Shown: positions 32,733-40,957 of the stretch, in pieces | Position numbering within the stretch: the first letter of the stretch is position 1 | Layout of the letters: each line of letters starts with the position of its first letter | Assembly: GCA_934276635.1 (NCBI GenBank) | Contig: CAKQTH010000006.1 | Span: forward strand, 1-64,000 | Length of the DNA: 64,000 nucleotides | DNA from: an uncultured Alphaproteobacteria bacterium | Lineage (GTDB): Bacteria; Pseudomonadota; Alphaproteobacteria; RF32; CAG-239 | Direction: 5' to 3' | Notes under the pieces: generated by a model | The model's input: only the letters and a program-made list of their open reading frames with translations | Told to the model about the DNA's origin: nothing | The model's database searches: none | Position numbers and translations under genes: made by a program

Positions 32733-32764
32733 AAAAAATCCCCGCTTTTTGCAAAACAGGGATT
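32733..32764 (-). terminator. Terminator of gene 32796-36479
   Basis: On the minus strand AATCCC pairs with GGGATT around a 16-base loop, followed by T6. It lies just after the 1227-residue gene. Confidence 0.6.
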
Positions 32765-32795
32765 CTTAACAGAAGAGGGGAGAGAAACCAAGAAA

Positions 32796-35700
32796 TTATC
32801 TGGTTGCTCGGGTTGTTTGGTTCAAAACCGAGAATATGTACGCCGGATTGACTTTTTTGCCTTTTTCGCCGTCAACATATTCCGTAAAGGTTGTTCTGCC
32901 GCTGGAGTTGCGGGCTTCGAGCCTTTCGGCGGCGGACATCTCGCTGCTGCATACATATTCATGAACTTTGCCGTCCAAAGTATACAGAGTTACGGTGCTG
33001 TCCTGTATTATCGCGGCTTTTCCATTCGGATATTCAACAACCATCGGGTTTGCCTCGCCGTTGCCATAGTCATAAGTTGTCGTGACAACTCCGTTCGGCG
33101 CGGTTTTGGTCGTAATTTCGGCATCTTCGGTTGCCAAACCGGCCTTGACCGTATTTACGCGGTTCTGAATTTTTGCAATAACAGTCTGCTCTTCAACCTG
33201 AGAATTAATCTCCTTTTGAATCTCATCTTCTACCGATTCGGAGCTTTCTGCCTTTGCGGCATTTTCTACGGCTGTCGGTTCTTCAATATGGTCTTTTTCT
33301 GCCTCAATTGTAGCAACTTTGCTATCGCTGTGTTCGACAGGTGTCGCTTCAACCGGCTGAGCCTCGGGTGCGGCCTCAATCGTCTGAGCCTCCGGTTCTG
33401 ATGCCACAGGAGCATATTCTACCTTCACCGCATCGGCCTTAATTTGCTGTTCGGAGCCTTCATAAGCGTCTTTCATAAACTCTTCAACTTCTTCCTGCAG
33501 GCCGCGGCGAATGTCTTTGAGCTCGCCTTTTATCTCAGAAATCTCTTCATTGACTTTGGTCAGATGTTCTTCCAAATCTTCACGAGTGCCGAGTTTTGCC
33601 TGTTCTTTTTCAAGTCCGGCCTTAATCTGTTTCAGCTTTTCGGCCTTGTTGAATTTTTCGAGGTTTTCGTTGGCGATTCGGCTACTTTCCTTAGAAACAG
33701 GAACATCGTGCTCGCCTTTGCCGGTCAAGTCCTCAGGATTGTAGTCTTCCGTCGCAAGCTTTTCAATCTTTGCGTCAAGTTTGCCGATTTTCTTTTCATA
33801 ACAATCCCATTCGCGGATATCTTTCTTTATCTCGCGGGCAAGATCCTTGTTGTCCGCCAAATCCTCTTTGAGCTGCAAAGTGTGGAGCTTCATATCATAT
33901 TCGGCAAGCTGAACCTGACGATTGACCAGTTCTTCCATCTTTTGCGAATGTTTCAACTCGAGCTCAAGGCGCTCTCTGCTAGGCTCAAGCTTGATTTCTT
34001 CTGCCACCGGAGTCTCGGTGTTTTGTGCGGCATCTTGAACAGCTTCGTCAGCGGCCGGAGTTTCACCGTCCACAAGCTCGGCAGCCTCTGCGGCTAAACG
34101 CTGTTGCTCAAGCATTTCGGCAAGTTTTGCCTCGTCAGCGGCACGCATTTCGTTGAGTCTTGTTTCCATAGCGTCAAATTCTTTTTGCGCGCGGACATAG
34201 CTGTTGTAAAAGCCCTTTGTGTCGCTCTTGAGTTTTGCAAGCTTTGCGCTGTCGTGAGCCTCAATTTTATATGCTTCGCGGCGGGCGGCCAAAACTTCTT
34301 TGTCCTCAAAATCTTCATGCAGATTTTGCATCAGCTTGTCGGCCTCGTCGGTTTTTCCTTCTTCAAGCAATTGGCGATATGCCAGAAAACTCTTGTCCGC
34401 CAAAGCTTCTGCGGTCTGAGGATTGTCCTCGCCGTATCTGTTTTGCAAAACAGTGTGAAGTTCGGCCTCTTTTTCATCTAAGGTCTCGGCAAGAGCAACT
34501 TCCGGAGCTGTCTCTTCAACAGTGGTTTCTTCAACAGCCGCAGGTTTTGATACCTCAGGTTCTTCCGCAACTTTCGACTCTTCTGAAACAACCGCTTCTT
34601 CCGCAGCGGCAGGCTGTTCAACAACAGGTTCTTCAACCGATGCGGAGGTTTCTGTTTTTTCTTCTGCAACAACAGCAGGTTCTTCAGCAGTTGTTTTTGG
34701 TGCGGCAACAGGTTCTTCGGCTTTAGCCTCCAGAGCAACATTTTCAACAACGGTTGTTTCTGCTTTTGTCGACTCTTCAACGACAACCGGTTTTGTGGCT
34801 TTTGCTTCTTCGACAACAGGAGTTTCGTTTATTGCGGACGGAGCCTCTGATTTCGGTTCTGCGGCCGGTTTTGTAGCAACATTTTCAACCCTGGTCGTTG
34901 TTCTCGGCGATGTAGGTCTTTCTGCCGGACGGGCAGTAGGCTTTTCTTCTGTCGGAATATGGTGTTCGGCAGGGGTTGTCTTTGTTTCGGAAACAACCGA
35001 ATTTGCAGTATTTGCGGAGTCTGAGCTGTGAATGGTATCGCCGTTCAAAACGGTTTCTGCCGGATTATTAATCGAATTTACAACCGTTTCTTTGACACCT
35101 TCGCCTAAGCGGTCAAGTGAAAAATATGCGCCGGCGGCAGAAGCGGTCAAACCTAAACCTAAGCCGATTCTTGCGGATTTGAGGTTGTGTTTTGTAAATT
35201 CGCTCGGCTTGTTTACATAGTCGTTAACCGAGTTTTTGTATTCGGCAATCTGTGAGCTTGTGGCGCCGACTGTTGTGGTCAGACCTACGGTTCCGCGGAC
35301 AATCGCGTTGTTAATCATAAGCTCTTTCAATGCGGGGATTGCGGTCGCAACGCCGGCTCCTCCGCAGGCTACCGTACATACGGCAGCAGAAACAATGCCT
35401 GCAATGCGGCGATGTTTGTATCCCGGACGAGCTTTTGCGGCTTCCATAGCTTGGTGCAGTTTTTCTTTGCTCCAAAAATCTTTGTCAAACAGCCATCTGC
35501 CCCAAAGTCTCTTGAGACCTTTTTCCGCACGGTAGGCTTTTTGTCTTTCCTGAATTGCCGGCCAATATTTTCCGGCAGCGTAAGAATATGCACCGTATGC
35601 GGCAATGGCAACTGCGGCCGGAGCAACGGTTCCGACAGTGGCGGCAACCGACAAAGATGCGCCGATTCCGACGATTGTACGCAAAGAGTTGTTTGCAATC

Positions 35701-36479
35701 GAATCAGCAACATTTGCTGTGATTTCAGCGGTTTCGCCCCATACTTTTTTAATCTTTGAGCCGAATTTTTCTTTCAGTTCGGAAAGGCCGGAAATCGTTT
35801 TGGATTTATATCCGTCGAATCTGTTTGCAAGACGGTCGAAAAAGTTGTCTGACTTTTTCTTTTGTGTGACGGCCATAGCCAAAAACTGTTTGGAGTTGAG
35901 CTTGATTTTTTTGTTGTCGGCGAAAAATTCACGGACGCTGTCGACAAGTTTTTCATCTTCGGTTTTCTCATAGCCGGACATATTTTTGATGTCTTCGGGC
36001 TTTGGCAACTCAAGCCCGTCTGCACCATACATCAATGCCAATTCAGCCATAAGGGAATTTGACATTTTTTCAATAACGGCGGCTTCTTTTTGAGATCTTG
36101 AAGCCTTTGAAAACGGTACGGATTCGCTCAGGCTTTCGATTGTATCAAGCTTTTTGGCATCAACCAAAATGTTCATCATTTCAGCATATTGTTCGCCTTC
36201 AAGGTTTTTGCCGGACTCTTCGTCAACAATTTCTACCTTGTCGGCAAGCGGAGAAACAAAGTCATGAGCATCGATAATTTCGGTGACGGCGTTATAATTT
36301 GCGTCCATCATTCTGATATATTGAAGGTTGTGCAGCACATTTTCCATATTTTTCGCATATTGTTCAAAATCGGTGCTGTCCATAGCCTCGGAAAAAGTTG
36401 CCAAATCAGAGAGATATTTTTTATCAACTCTTTCTTTTGAGGCAAGCCATCTATCCAAATATTCTGAATTATCAGCCAT
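32796..36479 (-). CDS. Very large membrane/coiled-coil protein of unknown function
   Basis: 1227 residues from the ATG at 36479, eight bases after GGAG (an earlier in-frame ATG lacks this). No signal peptide. Regions in order: a helical N-terminal part (to about 260), hydrophobic Ala/Gly-rich segments (about 275-310 and 365-455), a Pro/Thr/Glu/Val/Ala low-complexity stretch (about 500-680), long charged coiled coil (about 690-1000), a second acidic stretch, and a compact C-terminal domain (TTKTAPNGVVTTTYDYGNGE onward). The promoter is TTGCGT, 17 bases, TATATT, preceded by TTGACAAAAAGCAC, the layout used by the paralogous family. No relative recognised; a structural or host-contact protein is possible. 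Confidence 0.75.
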   Translation of the reverse strand: MADNSEYLDRWLASKERVDKKYLSDLATFSEAMDSTDFEQYAKNMENVLHNLQYIRMMDANYNAVTEIIDAHDFVSPLADKVEIVDEESGKNLEGEQYAEMMNILVDAKKLDTIESLSESVPFSKASRSQKEAAVIEKMSNSLMAELALMYGADGLELPKPEDIKNMSGYEKTEDEKLVDSVREFFADNKKIKLNSKQFLAMAVTQKKKSDNFFDRLANRFDGYKSKTISGLSELKEKFGSKIKKVWGETAEITANVADSIANNSLRTIVGIGASLSVAATVGTVAPAAVAIAAYGAYSYAAGKYWPAIQERQKAYRAEKGLKRLWGRWLFDKDFWSKEKLHQAMEAAKARPGYKHRRIAGIVSAAVCTVACGGAGVATAIPALKELMINNAIVRGTVGLTTTVGATSSQIAEYKNSVNDYVNKPSEFTKHNLKSARIGLGLGLTASAAGAYFSLDRLGEGVKETVVNSINNPAETVLNGDTIHSSDSANTANSVVSETKTTPAEHHIPTEEKPTARPAERPTSPRTTTRVENVATKPAAEPKSEAPSAINETPVVEEAKATKPVVVEESTKAETTVVENVALEAKAEEPVAAPKTTAEEPAVVAEEKTETSASVEEPVVEQPAAAEEAVVSEESKVAEEPEVSKPAAVEETTVEETAPEVALAETLDEKEAELHTVLQNRYGEDNPQTAEALADKSFLAYRQLLEEGKTDEADKLMQNLHEDFEDKEVLAARREAYKIEAHDSAKLAKLKSDTKGFYNSYVRAQKEFDAMETRLNEMRAADEAKLAEMLEQQRLAAEAAELVDGETPAADEAVQDAAQNTETPVAEEIKLEPSRERLELELKHSQKMEELVNRQVQLAEYDMKLHTLQLKEDLADNKDLAREIKKDIREWDCYEKKIGKLDAKIEKLATEDYNPEDLTGKGEHDVPVSKESSRIANENLEKFNKAEKLKQIKAGLEKEQAKLGTREDLEEHLTKVNEEISEIKGELKDIRRGLQEEVEEFMKDAYEGSEQQIKADAVKVEYAPVASEPEAQTIEAAPEAQPVEATPVEHSDSKVATIEAEKDHIEEPTAVENAAKAESSESVEDEIQKEINSQVEEQTVIAKIQNRVNTVKAGLATEDAEITTKTAPNGVVTTTYDYGNGEANPMVVEYPNGKAAIIQDSTVTLYTLDGKVHEYVCSSEMSAAERLEARNSSGRTTFTEYVDGEKGKKVNPAYIFSVLNQTTRATR

Positions 36480-36627
36480 ATCATTCACTCCATAAAAAAC
36501 TGTCAATGAAGGCAATATATACTAATTTGTACAAATACGCAAGTGCTTTTTGTCAAGTTTGTATATTTTTTTGCAATAATGTGGTTTTTTGGCCGAAAGC
36601 AGGGTGGATAATATTGCTTTTTTGTAC

Positions 36628-36668
36628 AAAAAAAGACCGAGGGAAAATCCTTCGGCCTTTCTTTTTTT
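36628..36668 (-). terminator. Terminator of the aminotransferase gene
   Basis: GACCGAGGG and CCTTCGGCC pair imperfectly around AAAAT, followed on the minus strand by a T run. Confidence 0.75.
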
Positions 36669-36686
36669 CAGCAGTGTTGCAACGAA

Positions 36687-37841
36687 CTATTTGTGACCTT
36701 TGGAAGCTGCAAATTCGTTCATTACATCAATAACATAGTTTTGAGCTGCTTCTGTCAAATACGGGTGCATCGGGATACTCAGAACCGTTTTTGCCAATTT
36801 TTCGCAAACAGGCAGAGGTCTGAAGTTCCATTTTGCATAAGCAGTCTGAGTGTTTACCGGACGCGGATAATATGCGCCGCACGGAATTCCGCGCTCTTTC
36901 ATATATGCCATCAATTCGTCGCGGTCTTCACAAGCGATTGTGTACAAAGCTCTGGCAGATTTGCAACCGTCGAGAATTTTTTGCTTTGTGAAATATGAGC
37001 TGAGTTTTTCGTCATAGCGGCGGGCGATTTTTTCTCTTTCAACCAATTCTTCATCAAGAACAGTCATCTTCAAGAGTAAAACCGCGGCCTGGAAAGAGTC
37101 CATACGAGCAGTCAGACCCAAACGAATGTTGTCATAGTGGTCTTCCGGAGACATACCGTGAACGCGGCACGATTTCAACAGTTCATTTTCTTCTTCGCTG
37201 TTTGTAAATGTTGCGCCGCCGTCGCCGTAACAACCGAGCGGTTTTGTCGGATAGAATGAAGTTGCGGTCATATCAGCGATAGAGCCGGCCTTTTTGCCCT
37301 TATATTCAGAGCCGTAGCTTTGAGCAGAGTCGGACAAAACTTTCATACCGTGCTTGTGTGCAATTTTCATAATTTCATCATAATCGGCAGGGTTACCGAA
37401 GATATCAACGGCGATAACAGCCTTAAGATTGAGTTTTCCTTCTTTTTTAACGGCTTCGATAGCTCTTTCCAAATCTTTCGGATCCATATCAAAAGTATTC
37501 GGGTCGGAGTCAATAAAAATCGGAGTAGCGCCCAAAATTGCAGGAGCTTCGGCCGATGCAACAAAGGTGAAAGAAGAAACGAACACAGCGTCGCCTTCTT
37601 TAACGCCCCATGCCATCAACGGCAAAATCAAAGCGTCTGTACCTGAAGAGCAGGTTGCGCAATATTTTGTGCCGGAATATGCGGCCAATTTTTCATCAAG
37701 CTCTCTGGTTTCCGGACCCTGGCAATATCCACCGTGGTTCAAAACTTTTTCAAAAGCTTTCAAAAATTTGTCTTGTCCGATAACTTTCTGCGATGCCTGA
37801 ACATCAAACAAATTAATCGAATCAGAAGGTTTGTTTATCAT
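36687..37841 (-). CDS. DegT/DnrJ/EryC1/StrS family sugar aminotransferase (WbpE-like)
   Basis: 384 residues from the ATG at 37841, nine bases after AGGA. PLP-dependent transfer of an amino group to a nucleotide-linked keto sugar, for surface polysaccharide. The PLP lysine is in SFYPTKPLGCYGDGGA, the form typical of WbpE/WlbC-like enzymes. Also visible: CSSGTDAL and VDIFGNPAD. No other sugar-nucleotide genes are adjacent, so the substrate cannot be fixed. Confidence 0.87.
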   Translation of the reverse strand: MINKPSDSINLFDVQASQKVIGQDKFLKAFEKVLNHGGYCQGPETRELDEKLAAYSGTKYCATCSSGTDALILPLMAWGVKEGDAVFVSSFTFVASAEAPAILGATPIFIDSDPNTFDMDPKDLERAIEAVKKEGKLNLKAVIAVDIFGNPADYDEIMKIAHKHGMKVLSDSAQSYGSEYKGKKAGSIADMTATSFYPTKPLGCYGDGGATFTNSEEENELLKSCRVHGMSPEDHYDNIRLGLTARMDSFQAAVLLLKMTVLDEELVEREKIARRYDEKLSSYFTKQKILDGCKSARALYTIACEDRDELMAYMKERGIPCGAYYPRPVNTQTAYAKWNFRPLPVCEKLAKTVLSIPMHPYLTEAAQNYVIDVMNEFAASKGHK

Positions 37842-38033
37842 TTTATTCGTCCTTTTATAGTTTTTAACTGACACGAAATTATAATAAACCGAAAAACTAC
37901 GCAAGACACAAAAAATTTCTTTATTGTAACATTTTTTCATAAACTTAAAAAAGTTTGGACAATCCGGCTTGTTTTTGTTGATTTACAAAAAAAATCCTAT
38001 ATATTCTAGACAAGTAATATTAGTTAGAGGCAG

Positions 38034-38825
38034 ATGTTGATAAATTTTAAAAAACATATATTTTTGTGCGCAGGTTTTGGGTTGTTGAGCGCCTGCGTCA
38101 GCAAAGAAGGCTATGTGCCGGCAACCGACCGTGCGGATACTTTTGAACCATATAACCGCGCGATGTTTGTGTTTAATCTGAAGGCGGATAAATATGTTAT
38201 AAAACCTTTGGCAAAAGGGTACCGCGCAATTACAACGCCGGAAATCCGCGACAAGGTGATGAATGTTTTTTCAAATATTCATGAGCCGCTGTATACCATA
38301 AACAACGGACTGCAGGGAGATATCAAACAGTCAGGGATTGAGGTTGCGCGCTTTGCGGTCAATACAACGCTCGGCTTAGGCGGGCTTTTTGATGTGGCCA
38401 GAGGTTGGGGCCTGAAAAAGGAAGCGACCGGATTTGACCAGACTTTCGCAGTTTGGTGTATGGCAGACGGTCCGTATATTGTGCTCCCGCTTTTGGGGCC
38501 GGCAACGGTTCGTTCTACACTGGCATACGGCGCCGATGCGGCAGTAAACCCAATTTATTATGCAACATATAAAGATGCAAATGTGAGTGATAAGTTTGCT
38601 TGGGGTTTTACGATTGCCGAGGGAATCGCAGTGCGTGAAAAAGCGATGGATCTGACCGATGATTTGGAAAGAAACGCTATTGACGCCTATGCCTCGATGC
38701 GCACGATGTTTTTGCAAAATCACGAAAAAATCAACAGAATGTGCGCAAAAGCAGCCGAAAACGAAACATCTTTCGAGTTTGATTTTGACGATGATGAAGA
38801 AGACGTTTTTTCAGAAGACTATTAA
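38034..38825 (+). CDS. mlaA: Outer-membrane lipid asymmetry lipoprotein MlaA (VacJ)
   Basis: 263 residues. Removes misplaced phospholipid from the outer leaflet. The lipobox LLSAC puts lipidated Cys at residue 21. Family motifs: DTFEPYNRAMFVFN, NNGLQGD, NTTLGLGGLFDVA and the PYIVLPLLGP stretch. The C-terminus is very acidic. Followed by mlaC after 12 bases; mlaFED are not in the window. Confidence 0.93.
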   Translation: MLINFKKHIFLCAGFGLLSACVSKEGYVPATDRADTFEPYNRAMFVFNLKADKYVIKPLAKGYRAITTPEIRDKVMNVFSNIHEPLYTINNGLQGDIKQSGIEVARFAVNTTLGLGGLFDVARGWGLKKEATGFDQTFAVWCMADGPYIVLPLLGPATVRSTLAYGADAAVNPIYYATYKDANVSDKFAWGFTIAEGIAVREKAMDLTDDLERNAIDAYASMRTMFLQNHEKINRMCAKAAENETSFEFDFDDDEEDVFSEDY

Positions 38826-38837
38826 GGAGATTTTGAT

Positions 38838-39446
38838 ATGAAAAAAATGTTATTGGCCATATTTTCCGCAATGCTTTTGGCGGCAAACGCAAATGCTGCC
38901 ATAGATGCGAAAGGAGCCGAAAATTTTATTAAAAATGTTACCAAAGAGGGAATTGAAGACATTATCAACGCAAATGTTTCAAAAGAAGAAAAAGATGCCA
39001 GATTTTATAAGCTCTTCAACGAAAATTTGGATTTAACCAAAATCGGACAGTTTGTTCTCGGACGCTATTGGCGCGGGGCAACGGCCGAACAAAGAAAAGA
39101 TTTTATAAATGTGTATCGCGAGCTGAATATCAAAACATGGTCTGCGCGTTTTGATGAATTTAAGGGCAAAAAGTTTGTGTTTGAGGGAACTTCGTCACTC
39201 AATTCTAAAAATTCGCAAAATCAGGTGTTTGTAAATACTTCTGTGCCGATGGATAATGCCGCGCCGGCAAAGGTTGTCTGGAGAGTTGAAGAAAAGGGCG
39301 GAAAATATAAGGTTGTGGATATCATTATTGAAAATGTCAGCCTTGCGATTTCGGCCAGAAACGAATACACTTCATATATTCAAAAGTCGCCGGACGGCCT
39401 GAATGGCCTGATAAAAAGCCTGCAGGCAAAGCTGAAAACAATGTAG
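38838..39446 (+). CDS. mlaC: Phospholipid shuttle protein MlaC
   Basis: 202 residues. Periplasmic carrier between the MlaA complex and the inner-membrane transporter. Signal peptide residues 1-20 (ending ANA). The ARFYKLFNENLDLTKIGQFVLG and RYWRGATAEQ stretches are typical. AAGGAG ribosome binding site. Same operon as mlaA, closed by the terminator at 39463. Confidence 0.92.
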   Translation: MKKMLLAIFSAMLLAANANAAIDAKGAENFIKNVTKEGIEDIINANVSKEEKDARFYKLFNENLDLTKIGQFVLGRYWRGATAEQRKDFINVYRELNIKTWSARFDEFKGKKFVFEGTSSLNSKNSQNQVFVNTSVPMDNAAPAKVVWRVEEKGGKYKVVDIIIENVSLAISARNEYTSYIQKSPDGLNGLIKSLQAKLKTM

Positions 39447-39462
39447 TATAAACAAAACAACA

Positions 39463-39492
39463 AAAAACCACCGACTCCCCTCGGTGGTTTTT
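39463..39492 (+). terminator. Terminator of mlaA-mlaC
   Basis: AAAAAACCACCGA and TCGGTGGTTTTTT form a 13-bp stem around CTCCCC. Confidence 0.9.
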
Positions 39493-39608
39493 TGTGTTTT
39501 TCTCCGGTGTATTTATCAGTATTAAAAACGAAGTTAATTTTGCTTTCCATCAAAAGTCAACGACAGTCACCGAAAAAAACACCGATTTTCGTTCTCAAAT
39601 ATGCTATT

Positions 39609-40200
39609 TTATTGCTTTTTCAGTTTATTTAATTCTTCAAGAAAAAGTTTCGGGTCTTCATACGGGAGCTGTTTTAAGACATCGACAGGATAATCCCACC
39701 ATTTTGATTCCAGCAGGGATTTTATCGTTTGCTCGTCAAAGCGGTATCTGATGATTTTTGCAGGAACACCGCCGACAATCGCATACGGAGGAACATCTTT
39801 GGTGACGACCGAACCGGTGCCGATAACTGCGCCGTCGCCGATTGTCAATCCGTTCATAATCACGGCGTTTTTGCCGATCCAGACATCGTTTCCAATTGTG
39901 ACCGGTTTGCTGTGTTCTTCAACATAATTTTTGAGCACTGGTTTGTTTTTGTATGGAAGCAGTGGGCTTGTCGTAATTCCGGTTATCGGGTGGCAGCCGA
40001 CGCCGATGGTGCAGTTTTGAGCGATTGAAACAAATTTGCCGATTTTTGTTTCGGGGTGAAGTTTTACAAACGGAAGAACGGCGTAGCTACCCCCCCCCTA
40101 GCAGGATAGAATCGCGCCGCAGCTTGTTATGACGCCAAATTTTGCGCGCTTCTTTGTCTTTTATAAACAAAGACATTATTTTTATAATCAGTTTTTTCAT
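39609..40200 (-). CDS. Hexapeptide-repeat acetyltransferase, frame broken by a poly-G tract (phase OFF)
   Basis: ATG at 40200 with AGGA seven bases upstream. As written the frame stops after 37 codons, straight after nine G (40098-40090). With eight G it runs through to 39609 and gives 196 residues. The joined protein is a left-handed beta-helix acetyltransferase (XAT/CatB fold): IGKFVSIAQNCTIG, then HPITGITTSP, IGNDVWIGKNAVI and the closing VVTKDVPPYAIVGGVPAKIIR. The HP...TSP element is common in glycan O-acetyltransferases. Probably decorates LPS or capsule and switches by slippage (inference). A sequencing error in the run is the main alternative. Confidence 0.8.
40090..40098 (-). repeat. 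Poly-G tract (G9) inside the acetyltransferase gene
   Basis: Nine C on the plus strand, coding three glycines. It lies at codons 35-37. One base fewer (or two more) restores the frame. Confidence 0.85.
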
Positions 40201-40282
40201 TTTGTATCCTATTTTTGAAGTAACATAGAAAGATTATTTCCGCGATGATTTCTTGTCAAGGAATTATAAAAATTATCAAAAC

Positions 40283-40320
40283 AAAAAAACAGCGTAATCC
40301 GAAGATTACACTGTTTTCTT
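40283..40320 (-). terminator. Terminator of the small gene pair
   Basis: ACAGCGTAATC and GATTACACTGT pair with one mismatch around CGAA. The minus strand continues with a T run. Confidence 0.75.
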
Positions 40321-40332
40321 TTGTTCGAGAAG

Positions 40333-40587
40333 TTATCTGTCAGGCCATTTTTCCTTATACTCTTTATAGATTACAGGCCAAATGTCTTTCAGAACATACT
40401 CGTCCGGTTCATAGAGAACATGAGACGACAGATAGTAGCGAATCATCTCCTCGGAACCATACTTAATCAGGCAAAACTCAATACCTTCGTCCAACACAGG
40501 ATAGTATTGGAACAAATCTTTGAACTCTGCCAAATTTTTCTCTTCAATTGCTTTACGGAAAAGCTTCATAGCATCTTGTTTGTACAT
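40333..40587 (-). CDS. Small helical protein, paralogue of 40607-40867
   Basis: 84 residues, all-helical by pattern, cytoplasmic. It aligns with its neighbour: LFRKAIEEKNLAEFKDLF against LFYEAIAADNLEKFMKVLF, then a (K/N)GS element and YLSS/YIKN. Such short paired helices resemble ankyrin or HEAT-like units, but the family is not recognised. No Shine-Dalgarno. Second gene of a tandem pair, 19 bases after the first. Confidence 0.6.
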   Translation of the reverse strand: MYKQDAMKLFRKAIEEKNLAEFKDLFQYYPVLDEGIEFCLIKYGSEEMIRYYLSSHVLYEPDEYVLKDIWPVIYKEYKEKWPDR

Positions 40588-40606
40588 ATTTAAAAAGTTT
40601 TAAGAG

Positions 40607-40867
40607 TTAATATTCATCAGCATAAAAGCCCCAAAGACTGTCAAACAAATCAATAAGGTTTTTCTTGCCCGATTTTTTCAATACGGTTTGTGCTCTTCGG
40701 CCGAAACAACGATTTTTGATATAAATATCAATAAGCCTGTTCGAACCGTTTTCAAGCAGATAAATTTCCATTTTGTCATCAGGCGATAAATCTGAAAACA
40801 AAACTTTCATAAACTTTTCTAAATTGTCAGCAGCAATTGCTTCATAAAACAATTTTTTTGTTTTCAT
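40607..40867 (-). CDS. Small helical protein, paralogue of 40333-40587
   Basis: 86 residues. See neighbour for shared motifs (NLEKF, ENGSNRLIDIYI). Its promoter is textbook: TTGACA, 17 bases, TATTAT. The leader is AU-rich without a Shine-Dalgarno, ending TATAATTATG like those of the larger paralogous family. Function unknown. Confidence 0.6.
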   Translation of the reverse strand: MKTKKLFYEAIAADNLEKFMKVLFSDLSPDDKMEIYLLENGSNRLIDIYIKNRCFGRRAQTVLKKSGKKNLIDLFDSLWGFYADEY

Positions 40868-40957
40868 AATTATAGGGATTTAACAGTTATACATAAAAAT
40901 TTTTTGAACAGCATAATAATATCAGTATTATAGTATCTTGTCAAGCAAATTTGTCTA

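Noticed and set aside
34522..35031. 169-codon Ser/Thr/Val-rich frame opposite the giant protein
   Set aside because: It mirrors the Glu/Pro/Val-rich low-complexity coding of the real gene and has no start signal.
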